Source: Micromonospora pisi | Lineage (GTDB): Bacteria; Actinomycetota; Actinomycetes; Mycobacteriales; Micromonosporaceae | NCBI RefSeq assembly: GCF_003633685.1 | Contig: NZ_RBKT01000001.1 | Coordinates: 8,246,001 to 8,310,000, forward strand | DNA length: 64,000 nt | Direction: 5' to 3' | Shown here: one piece after another, positions 47,083 to 55,069 of the stretch | Layout of the letters: each line of letters begins with the position of its first letter | Position numbering within the stretch: position 1 is the stretch's first letter | Notes under the pieces: generated by a model | What the model saw: only the letters and a program-made list of their open reading frames with translations | Database searches by the model: none | Told to the model about the DNA's origin: nothing | Position numbers and translations under genes: made by a program

Positions 47083-47919
47083 TCAGCCACGCCACCGCTC
47101 CTCACCGCGGGCGACCTCTTCGGTGTGGTCGTCGGCCGAGGACGGCCACTCGACCACCACCGCGTGCCAACGGGGGTCGAGTTCGGACGCGTCCGGGCGC
47201 TTCGTGAACTGCTCCCACGCGGCGTTGATCTCGGCGGCCTTGCGGTCGGCCTCAGCCAGGTCGGCGGCGGCGATCACGTCGTCGGGGCCTTCGACGTGCA
47301 CGGCCCACAGGGCGGACGACGCGACCTCGGTACGGAGACTGTCCGCCTTCGCCGCGTCCTGGCGGTGCGTGGCGGCCTGCGCCTTCCAATATTCGTCGCC
47401 CTGCTGCGCCCACCCGTCGGCCTCGGCGGCTTCGGTCAGGTGCCGATCCCGGAGCGCGGCCAGTTCGGTCACGGCGACCTCACGGGTCAGCCACTCGTTG
47501 TCGAGGATCGGGGTGTTGCCCTCGTAGAGCATGTCCCGGAGGTAGCTGCCAACGGTGTTCAGCGACATGTGGGCGCTGCGGTCGTAGAACGCCGCCTTGT
47601 AGAAGATCGACACCCGGCGCCGGCCGTACCCGTCGACCAGGTACGACCACATGGCGTGATCCGAACCCTCCCGCTTCCAGCCCTCCGGGAGGGTGGCCGG
47701 CCGGAACATCGGGTCGCTGGGGTCTGGGTCACCGAACTCGAATCCGACCGCCTCGAACTCGGCCTGGCTGCCGCCGAGAATCCGGGTCGGCAGAAGATCG
47801 GAGTGGACGAGCTGGCGCTGGCCGGCGGCCTCCATGTCGGTGATGTAGGTGTCGGTGCCGTCGGACATGGCGCCGAGTAGGTGAAGCATGGGGTCGCGGC
47901 GAGCGGTGTTCTCGATCAT
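47083..47919 (-). CDS. Hypothetical protein
   Basis: The ATG at 47919 has a perfect AGGAGG at five bases, which is better than the in-frame ATG at 47940 overlapping the previous stop. The 278-residue protein has a mixed N-terminal part (MLHLLGAMSDGTDTYITDMEA) and a long helical section (RDRHLTEAAEADGWAQQGDE). Its own strong ribosome site fits the idea that the nuclease gene just upstream was inserted later. The function is unknown. Confidence 0.65.
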   Translation of the reverse strand: MIENTARRDPMLHLLGAMSDGTDTYITDMEAAGQRQLVHSDLLPTRILGGSQAEFEAVGFEFGDPDPSDPMFRPATLPEGWKREGSDHAMWSYLVDGYGRRRVSIFYKAAFYDRSAHMSLNTVGSYLRDMLYEGNTPILDNEWLTREVAVTELAALRDRHLTEAAEADGWAQQGDEYWKAQAATHRQDAAKADSLRTEVASSALWAVHVEGPDDVIAAADLAEADRKAAEINAAWEQFTKRPDASELDPRWHAVVVEWPSSADDHTEEVARGEERWRG

Positions 47920-47936
47920 GGTTGCCTCCTCAGAAG

Positions 47937-48380
47937 TCATTGGGATCGCTCCGGAATCAGAGCCTTGGCGGTACGCAGGTACTCCACGGCGGCGAGAAGC
48001 AGTTCGGGGCTGTCTCCAAACCCACCAAGCGCCGCGTTATGCATTCGGCACAGCAAGCCCCGGACAGTGCCGTCCGAATGGTCGTGGTCAACTGACAGCC
48101 ATTCGCGTTCGGTCTCGGGCTGGCCGCAGATTGCGCACTTGCCGTCCTGTGCCCGCCACATCTCGTTGTACTGCTCGACGGTGATACCGAACTTGCGGGC
48201 TAACCACTGCCTGCGGGTGATGGCCCTGTTCTCCTCGCCGCGAGCGAGCCAACGCTGGTGGCCGTAGTCGCTGGTGCATGCCTTACACCAAGTGCGAAGG
48301 CGTCCGTCGCGACGCTTGTAGAACTCCGAGTGGGCCTTGGTGTGCCCACACCTTGTGCAGCAGCCCTGAATGGCAGTCAT
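47937..48380 (-). CDS. Recombination endonuclease VII-like HNH nuclease
   Basis: The 147-residue product from ATG 48380 has an N-terminal zinc knuckle (CTRCGHTKAHSEFYKRRDGR ... CKAC). It then has the endonuclease VII core 'YNEMWRAQDGKCAICGQPE', 'LSVDHDHSDGTVRGLLCRMHNAALG'. The DHDH and HN residues are the catalytic betabetaalpha-metal signature. It may resolve branched DNA or act as a mobile endonuclease. Confidence 0.88.
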   Translation of the reverse strand: MTAIQGCCTRCGHTKAHSEFYKRRDGRLRTWCKACTSDYGHQRWLARGEENRAITRRQWLARKFGITVEQYNEMWRAQDGKCAICGQPETEREWLSVDHDHSDGTVRGLLCRMHNAALGGFGDSPELLLAAVEYLRTAKALIPERSQ

Positions 48381-48390
48381 TTATCAATCC

Positions 48391-48735
48391 CTACCAATCG
48401 TGGATGCAGTGCTGGCAGAAGTGGATGCCGTTGGCCCGGCGGAACAGGGCCCGGACCAGCAGGAGAGGTGCGGCCAGGCGCGGCCACCGGGCGGTCCAGC
48501 CGAAGTCGACGCCGGGCGGCGGCCGGAGGGGCGACACCATGTCCCGGCGGAAGAGGGACCAGTGCTGGCGGAGGTACGCCCGGCGCAGCTCCCACCCGGT
48601 GCGGTACACGTGCCCGCACTCGATGCAGACGATGTAGAACTTGTCCGCCGTCTCGTCTACGTGGTGCTCCCAGCAGTGCTCGTCGGGAGCGCAACCGGGC
48701 GCACCGGGCTCGTGCTGCTCAACCGAGGCGATCAC
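48391..48735 (-). CDS. Hypothetical zinc-binding protein
   Basis: The 114-residue product from GTG 48735 has 'EPGAPGCAPDEHCWEHHVDETADKFYIVCIECGHVYRTGWELRR' and the C-terminal 'HFCQHCIHDW'. The Cys/His spacing suggests one or two zinc sites. It is a recurring small protein of actinobacterial phages, function unknown. Confidence 0.65.
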   Translation of the reverse strand: MIASVEQHEPGAPGCAPDEHCWEHHVDETADKFYIVCIECGHVYRTGWELRRAYLRQHWSLFRRDMVSPLRPPPGVDFGWTARWPRLAAPLLLVRALFRRANGIHFCQHCIHDW

Positions 48736-49265
48736 GCGCCCACCGCCGGTTCGGTGGTGGTCCAGCCGCCGTCGCCGGTCAGCCACACCCGTCCGTGGAC
48801 GGCGTGGTCGATCGGCTTCAGGGCCGGGTTGTCGGTCGAGAGGATTGCCCACCCGAACGGCCGGGCGGCCTCACGCTCGGACTCGACCCACCCGTGACAC
48901 CCGGTCGTGGCAGACCCGCACAGGAGGATCAGGTTCGGTGCCGTGTTCGTGTCCGGGCGGCGGGTGCCGCCGTTGCCGCGTGCCCGCCGGTGCTGCACCG
49001 ACCAGTCCCAGCCGCGTTCACCGGTCTGCTCTACCCCGCACCGGACGCACCGGCCCTGATCCCGTTCGATGACCAGGGCCACGGTGGTGGCGTCCGGGCC
49101 GGTGTAGACCGGCCGGGCGGTCGGGGAGGGCGGCCTGCGGGCGATCCCGGTCGACTTGTCCGGCCAGGTCCCATAGGTCAGCGTCGAGTACGGGTTGGAG
49201 TTGCCGGCCTCGGCGAGCGCGGCCCGCCGCTTCGCGGACATCCGCTGGATCGGAGAGCGGTTCAC
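48732..49265 (-). CDS. HNH endonuclease
   Basis: From GTG 49265 the gene encodes 177 residues with the HNH core 'IERDQGRCVRCGVEQTGERGWDWSVQHRRARG' and 'APNLILLCGSATTGCHGWVES'. Both metal-holding Cys pairs and the catalytic His residues are present. It lies next to recombination genes and may process replicating or recombining DNA; its location gives no clear sign of homing. Confidence 0.8.
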   Translation of the reverse strand: MNRSPIQRMSAKRRAALAEAGNSNPYSTLTYGTWPDKSTGIARRPPSPTARPVYTGPDATTVALVIERDQGRCVRCGVEQTGERGWDWSVQHRRARGNGGTRRPDTNTAPNLILLCGSATTGCHGWVESEREAARPFGWAILSTDNPALKPIDHAVHGRVWLTGDGGWTTTEPAVGA

Positions 49266-50068
49266 TTCTGCACCGTCCGCATCGGCCATTCCAGGGACAC
49301 CCCGTCCGCAGCCGTCCGCAGCTTCTCGACCTCGGCCGCCGCCTCGTCGTCGTCCCGGGCAGCCCTGTGCTCGATCTCGTTGGCCTTCTGCCGCCAGAAG
49401 GCGGCCAGCCCCTCCGACTGCTCCCGGTACCAGCCGATCTGCGCGTCGTGCAGCTCGGGCAGGGTCATGGCGGCCAGGGCCGGGAACCGGGCCATGAGCT
49501 GCCATGCAACCCGGCCGGCGCGGGTGGCGTCGTACTCGGCGGTGTGGGCCTGCTCGTCGTCCCATCCGACACCGTGGACCTGGGCGAGAGTCTTGAGGCA
49601 CCGGGCGCCCTGCGTTTCGGACACCCGACGCCGGTACTTGATGACCTTCTTGTCGAGGACACCGGGGTCGATGATCGGGGCGAGGGGGCGGCCTTCGAGC
49701 CGGTCGGTGATGGTTGGGACGCCGTTGCGGCGGCAGTCCCGGTCGAGGACGGTGAGGTCGTACGGGGCGTTCATGATCACCAGTGGCATGCCGGCGGTCA
49801 GGCACACCGCGATCTCGGCGCAGAAGTCGTCCAGCACCTCGGCCGGCTTCCCGCCCTCAGCCCGCAACTGTTCTGTCGTCAGCCCGTTGACCGCCGACGC
49901 CTCAGCCGGCATGTCCACCGCCACCAGCGCGGTCCGGACCTGCATCGACGCGTCAGCGGCCCGCATCAGCCCGAAGCAGATCGACGCGGTCAGCGCGGTC
50001 TCCGGGTCCTTGTCCGTGGACTCGATGTCCAGGACTGTGAACCCCTGGCTCCACCACGGGGCGGTCAC
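49262..50068 (-). CDS. DnaQ-type (DEDD) exonuclease
   Basis: GTG 50068 overlaps the previous stop in the manner of its neighbours (268 residues); ATG 50080 is a second option. The three exonuclease motifs are present: 'FTVLDIESTD' (DxE), 'MNAPYDLTVLDRD', and 'HTAEYDATRAGRVAW' (HxxxxD). It should degrade single strands 3' to 5' and may help proofreading or recombination. A helical C-terminal tail follows. Confidence 0.82.
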   Translation of the reverse strand: MTAPWWSQGFTVLDIESTDKDPETALTASICFGLMRAADASMQVRTALVAVDMPAEASAVNGLTTEQLRAEGGKPAEVLDDFCAEIAVCLTAGMPLVIMNAPYDLTVLDRDCRRNGVPTITDRLEGRPLAPIIDPGVLDKKVIKYRRRVSETQGARCLKTLAQVHGVGWDDEQAHTAEYDATRAGRVAWQLMARFPALAAMTLPELHDAQIGWYREQSEGLAAFWRQKANEIEHRAARDDDEAAAEVEKLRTAADGVSLEWPMRTVQK

Positions 50069-50625
50069 GGCAGCGTCCATTCCGGGGTGGTATCCGTGGC
50101 CGCGTGCTCGGCCCGGATCTGCTCGCACCGGCAGTCGTCGGCACCGGTCCGGACCGGGCACGTCGACCAGTGCTTGGCGCGCTCCGCGAGTTGCACCACC
50201 TCGGCCTGCTCAGTGGGCAGGTCGGCGACCAGCGCCCGGTACAGCACCGTGCTTCGCAACCACCCCACCGGGTCGGCAACCCGTTGATCCATCGCCTGGT
50301 CGAACGCGTCCGACGCGCTGTCACTCATGAGGTCGAGATCGCTCATTCCCGGCCCGGCGGTGACAGGACGCCCGTTGTCCTCGCCGACGACGTCGAACCA
50401 CACCGGTGCCGACATCGCCGAGATTTCGCCGAAGCCGTACCGGAACTCCAACGCTTTGGCCCGGCGCTCCAGGAAGCGGGCGGCGTTGAACCGCCACTCC
50501 CGGCCCATGTCCGCGACCCGTACCCGCTCACGGGGCGGCTTCGGCAGCCAGATCTCGCCCTGGTTGAAGTACCGGTAGGTAGCGACGCACACTCGCGTGA
50601 AGTCGTCCCTGTCGAGGTCGCTCAC
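50065..50625 (-). CDS. Hypothetical protein
   Basis: The GTG at 50625 (GTGA overlap) gives 186 residues, starting with 'SDLDRDDFTRVCVATYRYFNQGEIWLPKPPRERVRVADMG' and continuing in helices (WRFNAARFLERRAKALEF). A late pair 'STCPVRTGADDCRCEQ' may bind a metal. It lies between recT and the exonuclease, so a recombination role is possible. Confidence 0.6.
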   Translation of the reverse strand: MSDLDRDDFTRVCVATYRYFNQGEIWLPKPPRERVRVADMGREWRFNAARFLERRAKALEFRYGFGEISAMSAPVWFDVVGEDNGRPVTAGPGMSDLDLMSDSASDAFDQAMDQRVADPVGWLRSTVLYRALVADLPTEQAEVVQLAERAKHWSTCPVRTGADDCRCEQIRAEHAATDTTPEWTLP

Positions 50626-51518
50626 TGGGAGGCCGGATTCGCGTCGGCGGGCTGCGCGGCCGGCGGCCAACCCATGTCGTCGTCGGTGTCGTTCACGGCC
50701 CCGGTGGGCTCGTCGACCACGGTGCTGTCGATAGTCCGCCCGTCGTCCAGGGTGGCCACACCGCCGAGGTCGATGACGGCCCCGTCCAGCAACTCGGCCC
50801 GGCGCAACTCCGAAGACTTCGGCGCGTACTTCTGCACCTGCCGCAAAGGCGTCTTGCCCCACATTTCGAGGAAGTTGCTGTCCCACACGTTGCCGTGTTT
50901 CTTCCGAAGCTCCTCGGCCTTCCAGCGGGGTGTGATGCTCACCTTGGTCCGGCCGCCGCCGCGCAGGGTGGCGTACGCGTACGCGAACAGCGGGGCGCCC
51001 CGCTCCTCCGGCGGCAGCAGCAGCTTCGGTCGGTGGAAGAACCGGCCGCCGTCGCCGAGGGTGTACTCCCACTCGTCGGCCTCGTACACCATCTCGGCTT
51101 CGACCTGCTCCACCTGGCCCGACCGGTACATGAGCTGGATGTAGCCCTGGTAGCCGATGATCAGTTGGCACTCCAGGACGTTGCCCCTGCGGCGGTTCTT
51201 GAAGGTGGACAGCGACGCCTGCTCGGTGCACGGCGCCAGACCCAGCCGGGCGCACTCCATCAGCGCACCAAGCAGGCTCGGTCGGGTCGCCTCGATCAGC
51301 TTGTCGTTCTTGCGCATTCCGGTCAGGGCGATCCGGGCGAACATGTCCCACGGCAGCGCCGACGGCAACAGCTTCCGGAACTCGGACTCCATGGAGGCGA
51401 TCAGGTCCCCGGCCGGGTCCGGCTTCCGGGTCGCCACCGTGGCGGCACCGTTCGGGGCCGGGGAGGTGGGGGCGTCGGGAATGGCGTCGCGCAACTGCGC
51501 GGTACGAGTGATCGTCAT
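50622..51518 (-). CDS. recT: RecT-family single-strand annealing protein
   Basis: The 298-residue product from ATG 51518 has the RecT core: 'FRKLLPSALPWDMFARIALTGMRKNDKL', 'SLLGALMECARLGLAPCTEQAS', 'CQLIIGYQGYIQLMYRSGQVEQVEAEMVY' and 'RWKAEELRKKHGNVWDSNF'. It pairs with the YqaJ exonuclease just upstream to form a phage recombination system: the exonuclease resects and RecT anneals. The C-terminal part is acidic and disordered. Confidence 0.92.
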   Translation of the reverse strand: MTITRTAQLRDAIPDAPTSPAPNGAATVATRKPDPAGDLIASMESEFRKLLPSALPWDMFARIALTGMRKNDKLIEATRPSLLGALMECARLGLAPCTEQASLSTFKNRRRGNVLECQLIIGYQGYIQLMYRSGQVEQVEAEMVYEADEWEYTLGDGGRFFHRPKLLLPPEERGAPLFAYAYATLRGGGRTKVSITPRWKAEELRKKHGNVWDSNFLEMWGKTPLRQVQKYAPKSSELRRAELLDGAVIDLGGVATLDDGRTIDSTVVDEPTGAVNDTDDDMGWPPAAQPADANPASQ

Positions 51519-52522
51519 GAGGTGAACTCCTTTGCAACGAGCAGGCGGCGCGTCGGCTCGACCTGCCGCTTGATCAGGTATTTGGCGTAGATGGCGGGGT
51601 TCTCCTCGGCAAACAGGGCCTCGTTGAACTCCTCCACCTCCCCGCCCTTTGACTTTGAAAAGGTGGCGATCTTCCGTTCGCCGACGAACCCGTAGTTCGG
51701 TGAACCGGCGGCCAGGAACGCGGCCCGCAAGTGGTTGCCCGCTTCCTGCTTGCGTGCTTGCGCGGCCTGCTCGTCCCGGTGGGCGTTGCCGTAGATCTGC
51801 GCCCACCCGACGACGTTCGGGTCCAACTCGCCCTTGGACTTCGGCACCGGGTTGTGCTGCGCCGCGAGCGCGTCAGCCGTCGACTCCAAGCCGTCCGGCT
51901 CCGGAACCACCCCGGCGAGCACGTGCCGCTGCCAGAACGCGTCGCAGTGCGCCCGGAGCTTCGCGGCCAACACCTCGTCGTACTCGATGAGGTATTCCCG
52001 GTAGTCCCGACCGTCGAGGAGCACAGCGAGGTAGCCGGTCCGGAGCCCGTACACGTCGAGGTACCAGGTGATTTGGCAGACGTACGGCAACGGAACTTCG
52101 TCGGTCAGCTCGTCGCCCCACTCATCGGTGTTCGCCCGCCCGGTCTTCACCTCAACCAGCGCCAGGGGATCCCCACCGGGGCACTCGGCGGCCAGCCCGT
52201 CGATCGTGGCGAGCTGCCACGGCCGTTCCGGGTGGCGAACCAGGCCGGGGCCCTCGGCGACGTGGAACTCCGGGTGCTCGTCGGCGAACTTCTGCCGCAC
52301 CGCCGATTCCAGGCGGCGGCCCCACTCCATGGCGGCGTTGTCCTCGTCGGGGAGCAGGTTGTGCTTGCTGTAGTAGACCTTGACCGGCCCGTCGTACTTC
52401 GAGACGCCGAGGATCGCGGCGACGTCGGAGCCGCCGATGCCGTGGCGGCGAGCAGCCAACCACTGGTCGATCGGGGCGTCGGCGGGGAGCACCGGGACGG
52501 GCCGGGCGAGGGTCTGCGTCAC
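51515..52522 (-). CDS. YqaJ/lambda-type exonuclease
   Basis: The 335-residue protein from GTG 52522 has the YqaJ signature 'DQWLAARRHGIGGSDVAAILGVSKYDGPVKVYYSK', the metal site in 'LATIDGLAAECPGGDPLALVEVKTG' (D..EVK), and 'YVCQITWYLDVYG'. It should resect double-stranded ends 5' to 3' and hand the product to RecT, whose gene overlaps it. Confidence 0.92.
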   Translation of the reverse strand: MTQTLARPVPVLPADAPIDQWLAARRHGIGGSDVAAILGVSKYDGPVKVYYSKHNLLPDEDNAAMEWGRRLESAVRQKFADEHPEFHVAEGPGLVRHPERPWQLATIDGLAAECPGGDPLALVEVKTGRANTDEWGDELTDEVPLPYVCQITWYLDVYGLRTGYLAVLLDGRDYREYLIEYDEVLAAKLRAHCDAFWQRHVLAGVVPEPDGLESTADALAAQHNPVPKSKGELDPNVVGWAQIYGNAHRDEQAAQARKQEAGNHLRAAFLAAGSPNYGFVGERKIATFSKSKGGEVEEFNEALFAEENPAIYAKYLIKRQVEPTRRLLVAKEFTS

Positions 52523-52824
52523 TGGTCGTCCCTGAGCTTCAGGAACCGGGCGTACACGCCGACCCGGATGGGGCTGCCCTGCACGCGGGGCTGCGACCGG
52601 CTACACACCTCGAACTCACCGGCCGGGGCAAACGGTCCGGCCCCCTTTTTGATGTACGCGACCAGGCCGCTGGCCTCGGTCGAGTCGCCCTCGTGGATGC
52701 ATGCCCACCGGTTCGGGTTGGCGCGCAACTCGGCGGCGATCGGAGCCCACCGGGCTTCCTTGGTCTGAGCGGCCGAGGGCGGGTCTTCCCAGCGGAGGAC
52801 CGTGGTGGGTGTGGGGGTGCTCAT
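52519..52824 (-). CDS. Small protein, unknown
   Basis: The 101-residue product from ATG 52824 has 'ARWAPIAAELRANPNRWACIHEGDSTEASGLVAYIKKG' and 'EFEVCSRSQPRVQGSPIRVGVYARFL', a pattern met in small phage proteins near recombination genes. It may bind DNA; no proof. Confidence 0.6.
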   Translation of the reverse strand: MSTPTPTTVLRWEDPPSAAQTKEARWAPIAAELRANPNRWACIHEGDSTEASGLVAYIKKGAGPFAPAGEFEVCSRSQPRVQGSPIRVGVYARFLKLRDDQ

Positions 52825-53009
52825 TGGTCGTCCAATCGCACGTACTGGGCGTCCTCGTCGAGGAACCGCTTCCGGCATGCCTCGTTGCCGCAGTCCTCGT
52901 ACGGGCTGCCTACGGGGTGCACGCCGCCGACACACCAGATGAGGCGCTGGTCGGCTTCGCGGAGCGCGTCGACCAGGTCCATCACCGGGGCGGCCACGGG
53001 CGCGTTCAC
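52821..53009 (-). CDS. Small Cys-containing protein
   Basis: This 62-residue protein from GTG 53009 has 'LIWCVGGVHPVG' and 'EDCGNEACRKRFLDED', a likely zinc site. It is coupled to both neighbours. No family is recognised. Confidence 0.55.
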   Translation of the reverse strand: MNAPVAAPVMDLVDALREADQRLIWCVGGVHPVGSPYEDCGNEACRKRFLDEDAQYVRLDDQ

Positions 53010-53395
53010 GCCTGCACCTCGCCGGTCGGCCTGGTCATGTGCAGCAGCACAGCCCACCGGTTCAGCCACTCAACGCGGGCGACGGTCCACGTCACGGCCG
53101 CGCCCATGTATCCGCAGGTCAGCGGGATTTCGTCGCCGACGGCAGGGATGACCAGTGCGTTGTCCCAGGTCGTGCGGACGTTGTCGGGAGTCAGGGTGTT
53201 GTGCTGGAAGTAGATTCGCGCCGGGTCGGCCTTGTACTTCTTCCAGAAGTTCTCCAACCGGACGTACGTGGTGTGCCGGGAACCGCGCACCGCCACGGTG
53301 TCGAGCCGGTTGGGACCGGTGCAGCTCCTGACGGTGACCTCGGCCCCGCCCTTGATCCGCCGGTACCGGGCCGGCTCCGGGATCTCGTAGCTCAC
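53006..53395 (-). CDS. Hypothetical protein
   Basis: From GTG 53395, 129 residues, mainly beta strands (YRRIKGGAEVTVRSCTG; AVTWTVARVEWLNRWAVLLHM) with a basic helix 'VRLENFWKKYKADP'. The function is unknown. Confidence 0.6.
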   Translation of the reverse strand: MSYEIPEPARYRRIKGGAEVTVRSCTGPNRLDTVAVRGSRHTTYVRLENFWKKYKADPARIYFQHNTLTPDNVRTTWDNALVIPAVGDEIPLTCGYMGAAVTWTVARVEWLNRWAVLLHMTRPTGEVQA

Positions 53396-53784
53396 GCCGG
53401 CCGCCCAGCCGAATCCAGTGCGTGGATCTCCAGTTCGGTGCCGTCGCCGACGTCCCACCCGATCGGGTGCCGGCCGGCGGCGAAGTAGCCCGCCACGGCG
53501 TCACCGAGCGCGTCGTGGTCCTGGAGGTAGCAGCCGGTGGTCTCGGCCATCCACTTGTGGTTGATCTTCTTGTGGCGCAGGCCGTGCTGAATCGGCTCGT
53601 TGTCGCCGTTGTCATAGGCGTTTTCCAGCGCGGCGCGGCCGTCGGTCCCCGGAAGGCACTCCAGCCACTTCCGGCACTCGTCGGTGACGCCGGGGCACTC
53701 CACGGTGTACTCGAAGTAGTCCCGTTCCTGGGGGTCCCGCTCGTCGGGGGTGACCACGAGGAAGTGTGTTCGCGGTGTGGTCAT
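53392..53784 (-). CDS. Hypothetical protein, first gene of the recombination operon
   Basis: The ATG at 53784 follows GGAGGGAG and gives 130 residues (HFLVVTPDERDPQERDYFEYTVECPGV). Later segments are 'CRKWLECLPGTD', 'GLRHKKINHKWMAETTGCYLQDHDALGDAV' and 'GWDVGDGTELEIHAL'. It stands directly downstream of the AT-rich control region, so its expression should report that promoter. The function is unknown. Confidence 0.65.
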   Translation of the reverse strand: MTTPRTHFLVVTPDERDPQERDYFEYTVECPGVTDECRKWLECLPGTDGRAALENAYDNGDNEPIQHGLRHKKINHKWMAETTGCYLQDHDALGDAVAGYFAAGRHPIGWDVGDGTELEIHALDSAGRPA

Positions 53785-53808
53785 ACGTGCTCCCTCCGCT
53801 CGTCGTTG

Positions 53809-53862
53809 ATTGCATCTACCAATTTACAGGAGATAAAGATCAAGAGCCAGATTATCTATCAA
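53809..53862 (-). promoter_or_regulatory. AT-rich control region with TTGGTAGATGCAAT and TTGATAGAT repeats
   Basis: Between the HIT gene and the recombination operon is an AT-rich stretch unlike its surroundings. On the minus strand it carries TTGATAGATAATC near 53850-53862, TTGATCTTTATC, and TTGGTAGATGCAAT at 53809-53822. The last is nearly the same as the element at 40431-40444. A promoter with bound regulator is likely; exact -35 and -10 hexamers cannot be fixed. Confidence 0.5.
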
Positions 53863-53886
53863 GTCTGTTCAAGATCTTTCCCCAGG

Positions 53887-54243
53887 TCACGGCAGAGAAC
53901 GACGCCCCGACCGCCCCGAATACCAAGGCAGCGCCAACCCATCACCCGCAGCACGCGGCACCACGTGCACATGCAGGTGGAACACACTCTGCGTCGCCTC
54001 ACGACCCGCGTTCGCGATCAGATTGCTCGGATGCGGGGCGATCTCCGCCGCCCGGCCCATCACCACGGCGGTCACCGACGGATCAGTGGTGTGATCCCGA
54101 ACGTGCACCGTCGGAATCACCAACAGATGCCCGGCGACCACAGGCCCGTGCGGCACGATCGCCAACGCGTCCGGCCACCGGTGGACAACCGTGGCCGGCT
54201 CGGTGCCGGCAACGATCGCGCAGAACACGCACTCGTCAGGCAC
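53887..54243 (-). CDS. HIT-family nucleotide hydrolase/transferase
   Basis: The GTG at 54243 overlaps the preceding stop by eight bases; the product is 118 residues. It has the N-terminal Cys pair 'CVFCAIVAG', 'HRWPDALAIVPHGPVVAGHLLVIPTVHV' and the catalytic triad 'VFHLHVHVVPR' (HxHxH). The family cleaves phosphoramidates and dinucleoside phosphates. HIT genes are uncommon in phages; here it is linked to an XRE regulator. Confidence 0.88.
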   Translation of the reverse strand: MPDECVFCAIVAGTEPATVVHRWPDALAIVPHGPVVAGHLLVIPTVHVRDHTTDPSVTAVVMGRAAEIAPHPSNLIANAGREATQSVFHLHVHVVPRAAGDGLALPWYSGRSGRRSLP

Positions 54244-54466
54244 GGCCACCACCTGCCAGCAGCTCCGGCAGGTCCGCGTGTAGCACATCCGCGAACCCGG
54301 CCAACAACGTGACCTTGATGTCGCCCTGGCGGCCCGTCTCGATGTTCGCCACCGACGACCGGCACACCCCAACCCGAGCGGCGAGCTGCGCCTGCGTCAG
54401 GTCACGCCCCTTCCGGAGCCGGCGCACGTTGGCGCCAATCGTCACAAGCAGGTCAGCGTCAGCCAC
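54236..54466 (-). CDS. XRE-family small DNA-binding protein
   Basis: The 76-residue product from GTG 54466 (GAGGGA site) is one helix-turn-helix domain: 'IGANVRRLRKGRDLTQAQLAARVGVCRSSVANIETGRQGDIKVTLL'. It overlaps the HIT gene and may control the membrane-protein/HIT operon, or the AT-rich region downstream. Confidence 0.8.
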   Translation of the reverse strand: MADADLLVTIGANVRRLRKGRDLTQAQLAARVGVCRSSVANIETGRQGDIKVTLLAGFADVLHADLPELLAGGGRA

Positions 54467-54785
54467 GGCGGTCCCTCTGCCTCGGAATGTGGTGGTGGAG
54501 ACGCGGCAGCACCACCGTCGCGTCAACCTGGTCGGTGATCCGGGGGAGCAGCACCGTCGCCGCCTCGGCCCGCTGGGCGGGGACCGGCGCGGCCGTGGCC
54601 ACCCTGCGGCGAAACCACGGGGCGCGGTGCCGTGGCCGGGGCCACCGGCGGGCAACCCGGACCAGCAACCGGATTGCGAACCACAGCAGCACCGCCAGGC
54701 CAAACCACACACCGGCCCACCCGCCGGCCACCGCCAGGCGGCCCCCGGCCAGCACCTCACCGAGTACGGCGTCCACGGCGCTCAC
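54459..54785 (-). CDS. Single-span membrane protein
   Basis: The 108-residue product from GTG 54785 has one helix at about residues 18-45 (LAVAGGWAGVWFGLAVLLWF) followed by a strongly basic cytoplasmic-type tail (RRWPRPRHRAPWFRRR). It belongs to a run of small membrane proteins. The function is unknown. Confidence 0.6.
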   Translation of the reverse strand: MSAVDAVLGEVLAGGRLAVAGGWAGVWFGLAVLLWFAIRLLVRVARRWPRPRHRAPWFRRRVATAAPVPAQRAEAATVLLPRITDQVDATVVLPRLHHHIPRQRDRRG

Positions 54786-55069
54786 CGGCGCCCCGCCCGG
54801 TCGCGCAGCTCGGTCAGGTCCAGCGTCCGGTTGGGCTCGTCCACCGTCCCGGTCCGGTGCCGCCGCCGGCGGCGGCTACGGGCACGCGGCGGGGGCGGGA
54901 TCTCCACCGTCGCCTCCAGGTCGTGTGCCTCAGCCGGGCGGCGGCGGGCAACGAGGACCCCGAGCCCCACCAGCAACAGCGCCACGACCGTGCACCCGAC
55001 GAAGAACAGGAACCAGTCCCACGGGGTGGGGAACACCACCACGATCGGCTCCACCGAACCGGTGATCAC
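54782..55069 (-). CDS. Single-span membrane protein
   Basis: From GTG 55069, 95 residues with a membrane helix 'WFLFFVGCTVVALLLVGLGV' and a basic tail that includes 'RARSRRRRRHRTG'. It overlaps both neighbours by GTGA. Confidence 0.6.
   Translation of the reverse strand: MITGSVEPIVVVFPTPWDWFLFFVGCTVVALLLVGLGVLVARRRPAEAHDLEATVEIPPPPRARSRRRRRHRTGTVDEPNRTLDLTELRDRAGRR

Noticed and set aside
48258-50330. A plus-strand open frame of 690 codons
   Set aside because: It lies opposite five minus-strand genes with clear domains (endonuclease VII, HNH, DnaQ-type exonuclease). Long antisense frames are expected in GC-rich DNA, and the translation has no recognisable domain.
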